From Streptomyces sp. NBC_01262 (lineage in GTDB: Bacteria > Actinomycetota > Actinomycetes > Streptomycetales > Streptomycetaceae), in assembly GCF_036226365.1 (NCBI RefSeq), contig NZ_CP108462.1:7286501-7350500 (forward strand): a DNA stretch of 64,000 nt, in the 5' to 3' direction. The notes under the pieces are model-generated. The model saw nothing but the letters and a program-made list of their open reading frames with translations, was not told the DNA's origin and made no database searches. The number at the start of each line of letters is the position of its first letter. The stretch's first letter is position 1. Of this stretch, positions 9,264 through 16,878 are shown piece after piece. The position numbers were made by a program, and so were the translations under genes.

Positions 9264-10190
9264 TCAGGCGGAACGCCGGCCATGGGCACGACGCACGGTG
9301 GAGCGCAGCATGGCCGTCACGTAGGGGGAGCAGAAGTAGAGCGGGGCCCAGGGGCCCAGATGCCGTCGGCAGTAGCGCCACCACGGTCCCGGGGGCTGTT
9401 CGCGGACCGAGGCCCGGCGGCGCAGTGCGGTAAAAGGTCCGATGCCGGCCTCCGAGGAGGAACCACGGGCCTGTGGTGGGTGGTTGTCGCAGACGCCGAG
9501 GTGGCCGGGGGCCAAAAGTACGGGAATGCCGGCCTGACGGGCTCGCAGCCCGTAGTCGCAGTCGCCCATGCGATGCGGGAAGGCCCGATCGACTTCTCCC
9601 AGGATGTGCCTCGCGGCGGCGGTGACCAGAACCACGTTGCCGTTGCAGGTCTCACACGACTGCGGCTGACAAGGGTCCGGCTCGAGCAGCTCCAGGCCCG
9701 GTGCGCGAAGACGCGCGCGGACCAACCGGAACCCGCTGTACGTGGTAAGGGCGCCGTCGCTGGAGCGTGTTGCGCCGGCAACGACGACCGGCCGCTGCAG
9801 GGGGGCGGCGGTGCGCAGCAGAGCGCAGAGCGCTTGGGGGTCGAGAAGCACGTCGTCGTTGAGCCACAGCACGTGGGCGTCCCGGTCGGCCTTCGCTCCG
9901 GCGATGCTGGTGCCGGTGCCCCAGAAGACGTCCGGACCCGCGCTGATCACGTCGGTGTCCGGGAAGGCTGACCGTACGGCGGTGGCGGTTCCGTCGGTAC
10001 TGCCGGCATCGACGAGGTGGACGCTGATGGTGATGCCGTCCGGCAGCCCGGTCTGGGCGTGCAGCGAGGCGAGAGCCGAGAGCGTCTGGTTCTTGCGGTT
10101 GTGGCACGTCATCAGGACGGCGATGGCCTGCACCGCCTCTTCGGTTTCGGTCCGCACCGTCCCGGGGCGCTCCGGGACCGGCCCGCTCAC
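9264..10190 (-). CDS. GT2-family glycosyltransferase
   Basis: 308 residues. The GT-A fold is visible from residue 24: AVLMTCHNRKNQTLSALASL, HLVDAGSTDGTATAV, DVFWGTGTSIAGAKA, then the metal-binding DxD equivalent in VLWLNDDVLLDPQAL. Downstream CNGNVVLVTAAA and FPHRMGDCDYGLRARQAG resemble rhamnosyltransferase-type GT2 enzymes. The start GTG overlaps the gmd stop (GTGA), so the genes are translationally coupled. Adjacency to gmd makes a role in the fucose-containing glycan plausible, but the donor is not shown by sequence. Confidence 0.85.
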   Translation of the reverse strand: MSGPVPERPGTVRTETEEAVQAIAVLMTCHNRKNQTLSALASLHAQTGLPDGITISVHLVDAGSTDGTATAVRSAFPDTDVISAGPDVFWGTGTSIAGAKADRDAHVLWLNDDVLLDPQALCALLRTAAPLQRPVVVAGATRSSDGALTTYSGFRLVRARLRAPGLELLEPDPCQPQSCETCNGNVVLVTAAARHILGEVDRAFPHRMGDCDYGLRARQAGIPVLLAPGHLGVCDNHPPQARGSSSEAGIGPFTALRRRASVREQPPGPWWRYCRRHLGPWAPLYFCSPYVTAMLRSTVRRAHGRRSA

Positions 10191-11218
10191 CGCAGGACCA
10201 GAGAGGGCTCAACCGCTGGTTGGGCCGGGCCGGCGGTCTGTGGCAGGGCCCCCATTTCCGCGTCGACCATCAGTCCGGCGAGCTCCGGCGCCCGCACCGT
10301 CGGCCGCCATCCGAGGATCCTCTCGGCCTTGGACGCGTCGCCGACCAGGTCGTCGACCTCGGTGGGGCGCAGGTAGCGGTCGTCGAAGCGGACGTGGTCG
10401 CGCCAGTCGAGGCCTGCGTGGGAGAAGCACTCCTCGACGAAGTCGCGCACGCTGTAGCTGGTGCCGGTGGCGATGACGAAGTCGTCCGGCTTGTCCTGCT
10501 GGAGCATGCGCCACATGGCCTCGACGTATTCCGGGGCGTAGCCCCAGTCGCGGCGGGCGTCGAGGTTGCCCAGGTAGAGCTCGTTCTGGAGGCCGGCCTT
10601 GATCCGGGCGGCGGCCGTGGCCACCTTCCGGGTGACGAAGGTGGGTCCACGGCGAGGTGACTCGTGGTTGAACAGGATGCCGTTGACGGCGTAGATGCCG
10701 TATGCCTCCCGGTAGTTCCGGGTGACCCAGTAGGCGTAGACCTTGGCCACTCCGTACGGCGAGCGGGGGTGGAAGGCGGTGCCCTCATGCTGGGGTGGCG
10801 GCGTCGCGCCGAACATCTCGGAGCTGGAGGCCTGGTAGAAGCGGCAGCTGAGGCCGATCGCCCGGATGGCCTCAAGCAGGCGGGTGGTGCTGAGGCCGGT
10901 GGTGTTGCCGGTGAACTCGGGCTCGTCGAAGGAGACCCGGACGTGTGACTGGGCGGCGAGGTGATAAACCTCGTCGGGCCGTACCTGCTCCAGCAGGCCT
11001 GCGATCCGGGTGCCGTCCGTGAGGTCGCCGTAGTGGAGGAACAGGCGGGCTTCGGGGTCGTGCGGGTCGCGGTAGAGATGTTCGATGCGGTGCGTGTTGA
11101 AGGTGGAGGCGCGGCGGACGATTCCGTGCACCTGATAGCCCTTCTGGAGCAGCAGCTCCGCGAGGTAGGACCCGTCCTGGCCGGTGATGCCGGTGATGAG
11201 CGCCGTCTTGGCTGTCAC
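10187..11218 (-). CDS. gmd: GDP-mannose 4,6-dehydratase
   Basis: 343 residues, the normal length for Gmd, which converts GDP-D-mannose to GDP-4-dehydro-6-deoxy-D-mannose. It begins TAKTALITGITGQDGSYLAELL, the NAD(P) binding GxxGxxG. Further on are YHLAAQSHVRVSFDEPEFT, FYQASSSEMFG with the catalytic Ser/Thr region, SPYGVAKVYAYW (the YxxxK pair) and NGILFNHESPRRGPTFVTRK. GTG 11218 is selected because GCAGGAG lies 5 nt before it; the longer frame adds 37 residues with no family match. It is co-transcribed with the GT2 and polymerase genes and works with the GDP-fucose synthase at 12888. Confidence 0.95.
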   Translation of the reverse strand: MTAKTALITGITGQDGSYLAELLLQKGYQVHGIVRRASTFNTHRIEHLYRDPHDPEARLFLHYGDLTDGTRIAGLLEQVRPDEVYHLAAQSHVRVSFDEPEFTGNTTGLSTTRLLEAIRAIGLSCRFYQASSSEMFGATPPPQHEGTAFHPRSPYGVAKVYAYWVTRNYREAYGIYAVNGILFNHESPRRGPTFVTRKVATAAARIKAGLQNELYLGNLDARRDWGYAPEYVEAMWRMLQQDKPDDFVIATGTSYSVRDFVEECFSHAGLDWRDHVRFDDRYLRPTEVDDLVGDASKAERILGWRPTVRAPELAGLMVDAEMGALPQTAGPAQPAVEPSLVLR

Positions 11219-11374
11219 GCGCACTCCTGCTGATGAACTGTCAGGTGATGGGGCCCCGCCAGCGTACGGATCCAACGACTCGGGAATGGCAATTATGGCC
11301 ATGTGTCGCATTTGTTGCTTTTGAGTCATACAGTGTTGATCTATACAGACTGGCTCCGACCGGGGACGGACATC

Positions 11375-12883
11375 TTGGATCTGCGCGACTACCTACGGGT
11401 CCTCACTCGCCGCTGGCGCGTCATCGCAGCGCTGGCCCTGCTGGGGACAGGGCTCGGCGTGTTGGCCACCTACGCCGTCACGCCCGAGTACCGGGCCGCC
11501 ACCACGCTCTTCGTCTCCATGCAGGACGGGGCCGACACAACCCAGCTGAACCAGGGGAACGTCTTCACCCAGGCACGGGTGCAGTCCTACGCGAAGATGG
11601 CCGGCAGTCCCCTGGTGACCCGGCCCGTCATCAGGTCGCTGGGACTCCGGATGACACCGGCCCAACTGGCCCGCAGGATCTCGGCGTCCGCGCAGCCCGA
11701 CACAGTGCTGCTCAGGATCGCCGTCACCGACACCGAACCGCGCCGGGCGGCGCTGATCAGCAACGGCGTCGCCAAGCGCTTCGCCGATGTGATCAGCGGG
11801 CTGGAGTGGCCGGCCAATGCGCGGTATTCCCCGGTAAGGCTGAGTGTCACGGAGCCAGCCGCCACGCCCACCGCGCCTTTCTCTCCGCGCCCCCTGGTCA
11901 ATCTCGCGCTCGGTCTGCTGTCCGGACTCGCCCTTGGGGCCGGTTGTGCGGTCCTGCGCGAGTCGCTGGACACTTCGGTACGCACCAGCCAGGCTCTGGC
12001 CGACTTGATGACCAAGGCCGACGGGCCTCCAGTCCTCGGCAGCATCGTGCACGACCCGCGCAACGCCCGGCAGTTGGTGGCCGCGCGGTATGACATGCAC
12101 GGGATGCGTGCCGAGGGCTTCCGGCAGTTGCGTACCAACCTCCGGTTCGTGGACGTTGACCGAGCGCCCAAGGTGATCGCGGTGACCAGCGCTCTCCCCG
12201 GCGAGGGGAAGACGAGTGTCGCGGTCAACCTGGCCGCCGCGATGGCAGAGGCGGGTGCCAGGGTGTGCCTGGTCGAGACCGACCTTCGCCGCCCCACCGT
12301 GGCCCGGGCTCTCGGCCTGGTCGGGGATGCCGGGCTGACGTCCTGTTTGATCGGCCAGGCCGATGTGCAGCAGGTGCTGCAGTCCACCGGCACGTTCTCG
12401 GTGCTGACCAGTGGTGCGGTGCCGCCCAATCCGGCTGAACTGCTGGGCAGCGAGCAGTTCCGCACCGTGCTGGCCACCCTTTCGGAGGAGTTCGACCGTA
12501 TCGTGATCGATACGTCCCCGGTGCTTCCCGTCGCGGACACGGCGGCGATGGCCCCGATGGTGGACGGTTACGTGTTGGTGGTGCGGGCTGCCCGCACCAG
12601 CCGTACGCAGGTCACCGCCGCCCTGGACACTCTTCGGCGTGGCGGTACTCCCGTTCTGGGAACGATCTTCAACATGGCTCCGCAGAAGGGCGAGGAAGGG
12701 GCCTACGGCTATGCGTACACCTACCGGCCACAGCGCCATACGACCGGCGCGTTCTCCCGGCTGCTGCGCAACCAGGGGCATGTGACTCCGGCCGAACCCC
12801 CCGCCCTGCACAGTGCGTCAGCGGTGAGGCCGACGGGGATGGATGCCGTCCGGAATGGCAAGCCCAGTCACTCCGACTGGTGA
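11375..12883 (+). CDS. Wzz-like co-polymerase fused to tyrosine kinase (BY-kinase)
   Basis: 502 residues. Residues 1-40 (LDLRDYLRVLTRRWRVIAALAL) plus TM segments near 13-33 and 175-195 form the Wzz chain-length domain. A CpsD/CapB-type P-loop domain follows: Walker A SALPGEGKTS near 272-281, the A' motif CLVETDLRRP, and Walker B IVIDTSPVLPVADT. The end carries a tyrosine cluster (AYGYAYTYRP), the usual autophosphorylation site. It would set polymer length and coordinate export. The start is probably TTG 11375 (GGGGA 8 nt upstream), divergent from gmd, so the 156-bp gap likely holds promoters for both directions. Confidence 0.87.
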   Translation: MDLRDYLRVLTRRWRVIAALALLGTGLGVLATYAVTPEYRAATTLFVSMQDGADTTQLNQGNVFTQARVQSYAKMAGSPLVTRPVIRSLGLRMTPAQLARRISASAQPDTVLLRIAVTDTEPRRAALISNGVAKRFADVISGLEWPANARYSPVRLSVTEPAATPTAPFSPRPLVNLALGLLSGLALGAGCAVLRESLDTSVRTSQALADLMTKADGPPVLGSIVHDPRNARQLVAARYDMHGMRAEGFRQLRTNLRFVDVDRAPKVIAVTSALPGEGKTSVAVNLAAAMAEAGARVCLVETDLRRPTVARALGLVGDAGLTSCLIGQADVQQVLQSTGTFSVLTSGAVPPNPAELLGSEQFRTVLATLSEEFDRIVIDTSPVLPVADTAAMAPMVDGYVLVVRAARTSRTQVTAALDTLRRGGTPVLGTIFNMAPQKGEEGAYGYAYTYRPQRHTTGAFSRLLRNQGHVTPAEPPALHSASAVRPTGMDAVRNGKPSHSDW

Positions 12884-12887
12884 AGCC

Positions 12888-13955
12888 ATGACTGATCCTT
12901 CCTCCGGCCGTGGCAGGTCCGGCCTCGGGAAATCCTCCGTCGACCCGTTCGAGCACACCATCGCTGCCATGACGGATGAACCCGCCCGGGAGACGACCCC
13001 TCGAACGGGGACGGGTGTGCCGGCCGAGCAGACCTGGCTGCCGCCCCGCGCCCGCGTTTTCGTGGCTGGTCACCGTGGTCTGGTCGGGTCGGCGGTCACC
13101 CGCCGGCTCGCCGCCGACGGTCATGAGGTGATCACCCGCGACCGCGGTGAACTCGATCTGCGCGACGCCGCGCGGACGGCGGGGTTCCTGGCGGACGTCC
13201 GCCCGGACGCGGTGGTGCTGGCCGCGGCGAAGGTCGGTGGCATCATGGCCAACAGCAGCTTCCCCGTGTCGTTCATCGAGGACAATCTGCGCATCCAGCT
13301 GAGCGTGATCGCGGGTTCGTACGCCGCCGGAGTCGGTCGGCTGCTCTTCCTCGGGTCGTCCTGCATCTACCCGAAGTTCGCAGCCCAGCCGATCCGCGAG
13401 GAAGCGCTGCTCACCGGCCCGCTGGAGCCGACCAACGAGCCGTACGCGCTTGCCAAGATCGCCGGGATCGTCCAGATCCAGTCCTACCGGCGGCAGTACG
13501 GCGCCGCATACATCTCGGCGATGCCGACCAATCTCTACGGACCGGGTGACAACTTCGACCTCCAGACCTCGCACGTCCTGCCCGCCCTGATCCGCCGCTT
13601 CCACGAGGCGAAGCACGACGGTGCGGCAGAGGTGATCCTGTGGGGCTCGGGCACCCCGCGTCGTGAATTCCTGCACGTCGACGACCTGGCCGCGGCCTGC
13701 GCGCTGCTACTGCGAAGCTATGACGGCGACGAGCCCGTCAACGTCGGCTGCGGTGAGGACCTGACGATTCGTGAGCTGGCCGAGGCGGTGCGGTCCGTCG
13801 TCGGATACGGCGGGAGCATCGCCTGGGACACATCCAAGCCGGACGGTACGCCGAGAAAGCTCCTGGACATCTCCCGCCTCACCGCGCTCGGATGGAAGCC
13901 GGCTGTCTCACTGCGCGAGGGGATCGCCGCTGTCTACGCGGACTGGCAGGCGTGA
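12888..13955 (+). CDS. fcl: GDP-L-fucose synthase (epimerase/reductase)
   Basis: 355 residues counted from ATG 12888; a second in-frame ATG at 12969 gives about 328, nearer the family norm of 310-325. Neither has a strong ribosome binding site. The core starts RVFVAGHRGLVGSAVTRRL (GxxGxxG) and continues with AAKVGGIMANSSFPVSFIEDNL, FLGSSCIYPKFA (catalytic Ser and Cys), EPTNEPYALAKIAGI (YxxxK) and MPTNLYGPGDNFD. It converts the Gmd product to GDP-L-fucose. It lies 4 bp after the BY-kinase gene. With gmd this completes the pathway from GDP-mannose. Confidence 0.93.
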   Translation: MTDPSSGRGRSGLGKSSVDPFEHTIAAMTDEPARETTPRTGTGVPAEQTWLPPRARVFVAGHRGLVGSAVTRRLAADGHEVITRDRGELDLRDAARTAGFLADVRPDAVVLAAAKVGGIMANSSFPVSFIEDNLRIQLSVIAGSYAAGVGRLLFLGSSCIYPKFAAQPIREEALLTGPLEPTNEPYALAKIAGIVQIQSYRRQYGAAYISAMPTNLYGPGDNFDLQTSHVLPALIRRFHEAKHDGAAEVILWGSGTPRREFLHVDDLAAACALLLRSYDGDEPVNVGCGEDLTIRELAEAVRSVVGYGGSIAWDTSKPDGTPRKLLDISRLTALGWKPAVSLREGIAAVYADWQA

Positions 13956-14100
13956 CTGGCCCCCAATGAGTGCTTTCCATCCTGATTTCGCAGGTGGGAG
14001 AGGCTGGCCTGGCGGCGGTCTGGGGTGAGTGCGCAGGTATGACTTGACCCTGTTTGTGGACTGAAGATCGGATCGTGGGGTCCGTGGAGAAGGTGTCCAG

Positions 14101-14660
14101 GTGGGTACTGCTCGGTATCCGGAGGAGTTCAAGCGGGACCCGGCGCCCTATCTGGAGCAGCGCATCGTCGAGGGCTGCACGAACCTGTCCCGGCTTCACC
14201 GCGAGCTTCAAGATCGTGGGGTCCGCTGCAGTTAGCGCACCCTGCGCGACTACGTTCACCCACTGCGTCCCGGGCGCCGACCCGTATCCGGCCGGCCGCC
14301 GATAGCCCGGCCGCCCTCGCCCCGCCAGGCCACCGGCTGGATCATGCGCCATCCCGACTACCTGCACACGGACGACGAACTGCAGCTCAAGGCGCTGCTG
14401 ACCCGCTCGCCCGAGCTCGCAGCCGTTGATGGTCACGTCCGGACCTTCGCGACCATCATGAGCAACCGAGAAGGCCACCGGCTGCGCGGATGGATCGCCG
14501 ACGTCTGCGCCGACGAGCAATGCGGCCTGACCTCGTTTGCCGCCGGGCTGATCACCGACCTCGACGCCGTCGTCTTCGGCATGAGCACCGACTGGTCCTC
14601 CGGCCCGGTCGAGGGCCGCGTCAATGACCCGCCTCCCTTTGCTGCGCAAGCGGGCCCCTG
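14101..14660 (+). pseudogene. decayed chimeric transposase (IS3-like start joined to ISL3-like body)
   Basis: One frame reads GTARYPEEFKRD from GTG 14101, the usual opening of IS3-type OrfA. It then runs directly into ISL3-type transposase sequence: YLEQRIVEGCTNLSRLHREL, a TAG stop at 14233, RTLRDYVHPLRPGRRP, LLTRSPELAAVDGHVRTFA, WIADVCADEQCGLTSFAAGL and SSGPVEGRVND. The end is also damaged: PLLRKRA, normally about 25 residues downstream of the VEG motif, follows almost at once in another frame, implying an internal deletion. A decayed composite left by recombination between two insertion sequences explains this best. Confidence 0.7.
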
Positions 14661-14687
14661 CCATCAGCCATCAGCCATCAGCCATCA
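14660..14687. repeat. 4x tandem heptamer GCCATCA
   Basis: Four exact tandem copies of GCCATCA, with a fifth partial copy, at the 3' side of the transposase remnant. It was probably produced by slippage during decay. Confidence 0.85.
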
Positions 14688-14800
14688 GCCACAGACTGTG
14701 ACGGATCCCAGGGAGCCTGATCCACTTCACGAAATCCGCGCCTGAACCGCTTCACGCCGATAAAGCCAACGGGTTTCGGGACCGTGGCCGGCGCCACCTT

Positions 14801-15127
14801 TCGGCTGGGCTGCGGCTGGTCGCGAAGTACGGCGACGCCTGCAATTTCCTCAGCGCCCCCGCCGAACTGCCGCACAAGCTGGACGTGCTGCGCGAGCACT
14901 GCGCCCGGGAGGGCCGCCCGTACGGGGAGATCGAGAAGACGATCACCCGCAGGGTGCCGGACGAGGCCCCGGTCGGCCAGATCGTGGACGAGTTCGGCGA
15001 GGTCGCCGCGCTGGGCTTCGACAAGGTCATCTTCTCCCTCGCCGGCACCCGCGACCCGCAGGCCGCGATCGACGTGCTCGGCAAGGTCGTCGAGCGGGCA
15101 GACACGTTGGCGACAGCCGGCCGGTGA
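14801..15127 (+). pseudogene. C-terminal fragment of LLM-class flavin/F420 oxidoreductase
   Basis: An open frame encodes only the C-terminal third of a luciferase-like monooxygenase: LRLVAKYGDACNFLSAPAELPHKLDVL, LREHCAREGRPYGEIEKTITR, ALGFDKVIFSLAGTRD and AIDVLGKVVERADTLATAGR, ending at TGA 15127. The N-terminal TIM-barrel half is absent; upstream sequence is insertion-sequence debris. The reading frame upstream of about 14801 no longer matches the family. The gene was probably truncated by the insertion or deletion that left the neighbouring transposase remnant. It is unlikely to be functional. Confidence 0.75.
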
Positions 15128-15140
15128 CGGAACGCCGTCA

Positions 15141-16679
15141 TCAGGGTGCGACGACGACGAAGGAGCGGCTGGCGCGGTACGCGGCGGTGTTCTGTGCTGG
15201 GTCGAGCCAGAGTTGGAGGTTGTCGCGGTGGCGGAGGTAGCGGCCGGGGTAGTTGTACGACTCCAGGGACACCGACCCGTCGGCGGAGCCGGAGCGGGCG
15301 CAGAAGGTGGCGTCCTTCTGGAAGACGGGGGATCCGTCGTTGGCGTCCAGTCGGATGCGGAAGGCGTAGTGCCGCAGGTACCTGCCGGTGGCGTCCATGA
15401 GTGAGTAGCAGCGGGAGTCGGCGAGGCCGGGAACGAACGTGAACGTGGCGGCTTGCCGGGCGAGCGCGGAACTGGTGGCGCCGGCCCGGTCCAGGACGCC
15501 GAGGCGGCCGGACTGGCTCACGTACTGGCCGGGGTCATCGACCGACCGAAGGGCATGGGGTCCTGAGAGCCGCGCCGCGGTCGTCGGAGTCGGGGTCGGG
15601 GTCGGGGTGGCGGACACCGTCGGGGTCGGCCGCACGGACGAGGCGGCGGGCGACGGCGGGGCCTGAGCGGCGGGTCGCCGGGCCGGCTCGTGAGACCGTG
15701 TGGCGGCGTACCAGGCCACTCCCCCGGCCGCGAGCGCCACCGCGCCCACGGCCGCCGCCGCCACCGGCTTGGCAGCCAGTCGGCCGAGTAGACGCGCCAT
15801 CCGCCCAGTACCGCCCGGCACATACGCGGCCCCGCCCGAGGCCGCCCCGGTGGAACCTGCCGCCAGCACCTTGCCCAGCACCAGGCCGGCCAGTCCGATC
15901 GGCGCGGGCACCAGCGCGAAGCCGCCCAGGAGCCCCTCCGTCGGTATCAGGTCGGACGCGCTGAGCAGGCACTGCGGGCAGTCGCGGACATGGCGTGCCA
16001 GCCGCTTGCGCCATCGTGCGGACGGTCGGCCGTCCCACGAGGACAGCACTGCCGTCAGCTCGGGGCAGCGCGGTGAGGCGGTCACGGCCCGTACTACGGT
16101 CCGGGCGGTCTCCAGCCGTTCCTTGATCCGTTGGACCCGTACCGCTGCATGCTGCGGGGTGAGGTCGCAGGCCGCCGCCAACTCGGCGCGGGTCAGTTCG
16201 CCGGCTGCCTCCATCCACCACAGCGAGAGCACCTCGCGTTCCTCGTCCTCCAGCCAGCGGGTCGCTTCCACCGCCTCACGCCGCTGGCCCGACAGCGCCA
16301 GCCCGAGAATCGCCAGCTCGGCGAAGTCGGCCTGCGGATCCGCCTCTTGGGCGGTTTCCTCCAGCAGTCCCGCCACCGGCCGGGCCTGCGCGTTGCGCCA
16401 CCGGTCGCGAACCTGTCGTACGGCGATGGCGACCAGCCAGGAACGGAACCGCTCCGGTTCCTGCAGTCCGGGCAGCCCGTCCAGAGCCCGCAGCATCGTC
16501 TCCTGGACCACGTCGTCGACGTCGGTGTGCCCGTTGAGCGCCCGGCCGACAACGTTGTAGACCAACGGCAGACAGTCCTGTACGAGCCGCTCCAAGGCCT
16601 GCCGGTTCCCGGCCCGCGCCGCCACGACGACGGCGACCTCCGGCCGTTCCTGCACGTCCTGCGAGCGCACCCCAACCAC
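15141..16679 (-). CDS. ECF-like sigma factor fused to zinc-finger, TM and AbfB carbohydrate-binding domain
   Basis: 512 residues from GTG 16679 (AGGGG 5 nt upstream). Residues 15-95 are sigma region 2 (VDDVVQETMLRALDGL, FRSWLVAIAVRQVRDRWR). Residues 143-195 are region 4 (LEDEEREVLSLWW, LTPQHAAVRVQRIKERL). Residues 205-240 contain H230, C234 and C237 in an HxxxCxxC pattern like zinc-binding anti-sigma domains. A membrane segment lies near 305-325, then a Pro/Thr linker, then residues 378-510 resembling an AbfB domain (arabinofuranosidase B type: DDPGQYVSQ, GRYLRHYAFRIRL, NYPGRYLRH). It may be a one-protein sigma, anti-sigma and sugar sensor. It is divergent from the LAxTG enzyme, a likely target. 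Confidence 0.85.
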   Translation of the reverse strand: MVGVRSQDVQERPEVAVVVAARAGNRQALERLVQDCLPLVYNVVGRALNGHTDVDDVVQETMLRALDGLPGLQEPERFRSWLVAIAVRQVRDRWRNAQARPVAGLLEETAQEADPQADFAELAILGLALSGQRREAVEATRWLEDEEREVLSLWWMEAAGELTRAELAAACDLTPQHAAVRVQRIKERLETARTVVRAVTASPRCPELTAVLSSWDGRPSARWRKRLARHVRDCPQCLLSASDLIPTEGLLGGFALVPAPIGLAGLVLGKVLAAGSTGAASGGAAYVPGGTGRMARLLGRLAAKPVAAAAVGAVALAAGGVAWYAATRSHEPARRPAAQAPPSPAASSVRPTPTVSATPTPTPTPTTAARLSGPHALRSVDDPGQYVSQSGRLGVLDRAGATSSALARQAATFTFVPGLADSRCYSLMDATGRYLRHYAFRIRLDANDGSPVFQKDATFCARSGSADGSVSLESYNYPGRYLRHRDNLQLWLDPAQNTAAYRASRSFVVVAP

Positions 16680-16878
16680 TCTGTCCCCTCGTCTCGTCGA
16701 TGTACCAAGAGGCGACAGTGTGCCAAAGGCCATCCCGGCGGATGCCCGTGGGTCGGCCCTTGGACTGCGCGTGCAACCGGCTCCGGAAGACGTTTGAAAT
16801 CTCCTCCGCGCTTTCCGTTATACGCGGTCCGCTCGTACGTCTCTTGTGTGTACGCCGAATCCGACAGGAGCCTATTCA

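Noticed and set aside
14660..14687. CRISPR array
   Set aside because: Only a 7-bp tandem repeat with no spacers; no cas gene in the window.
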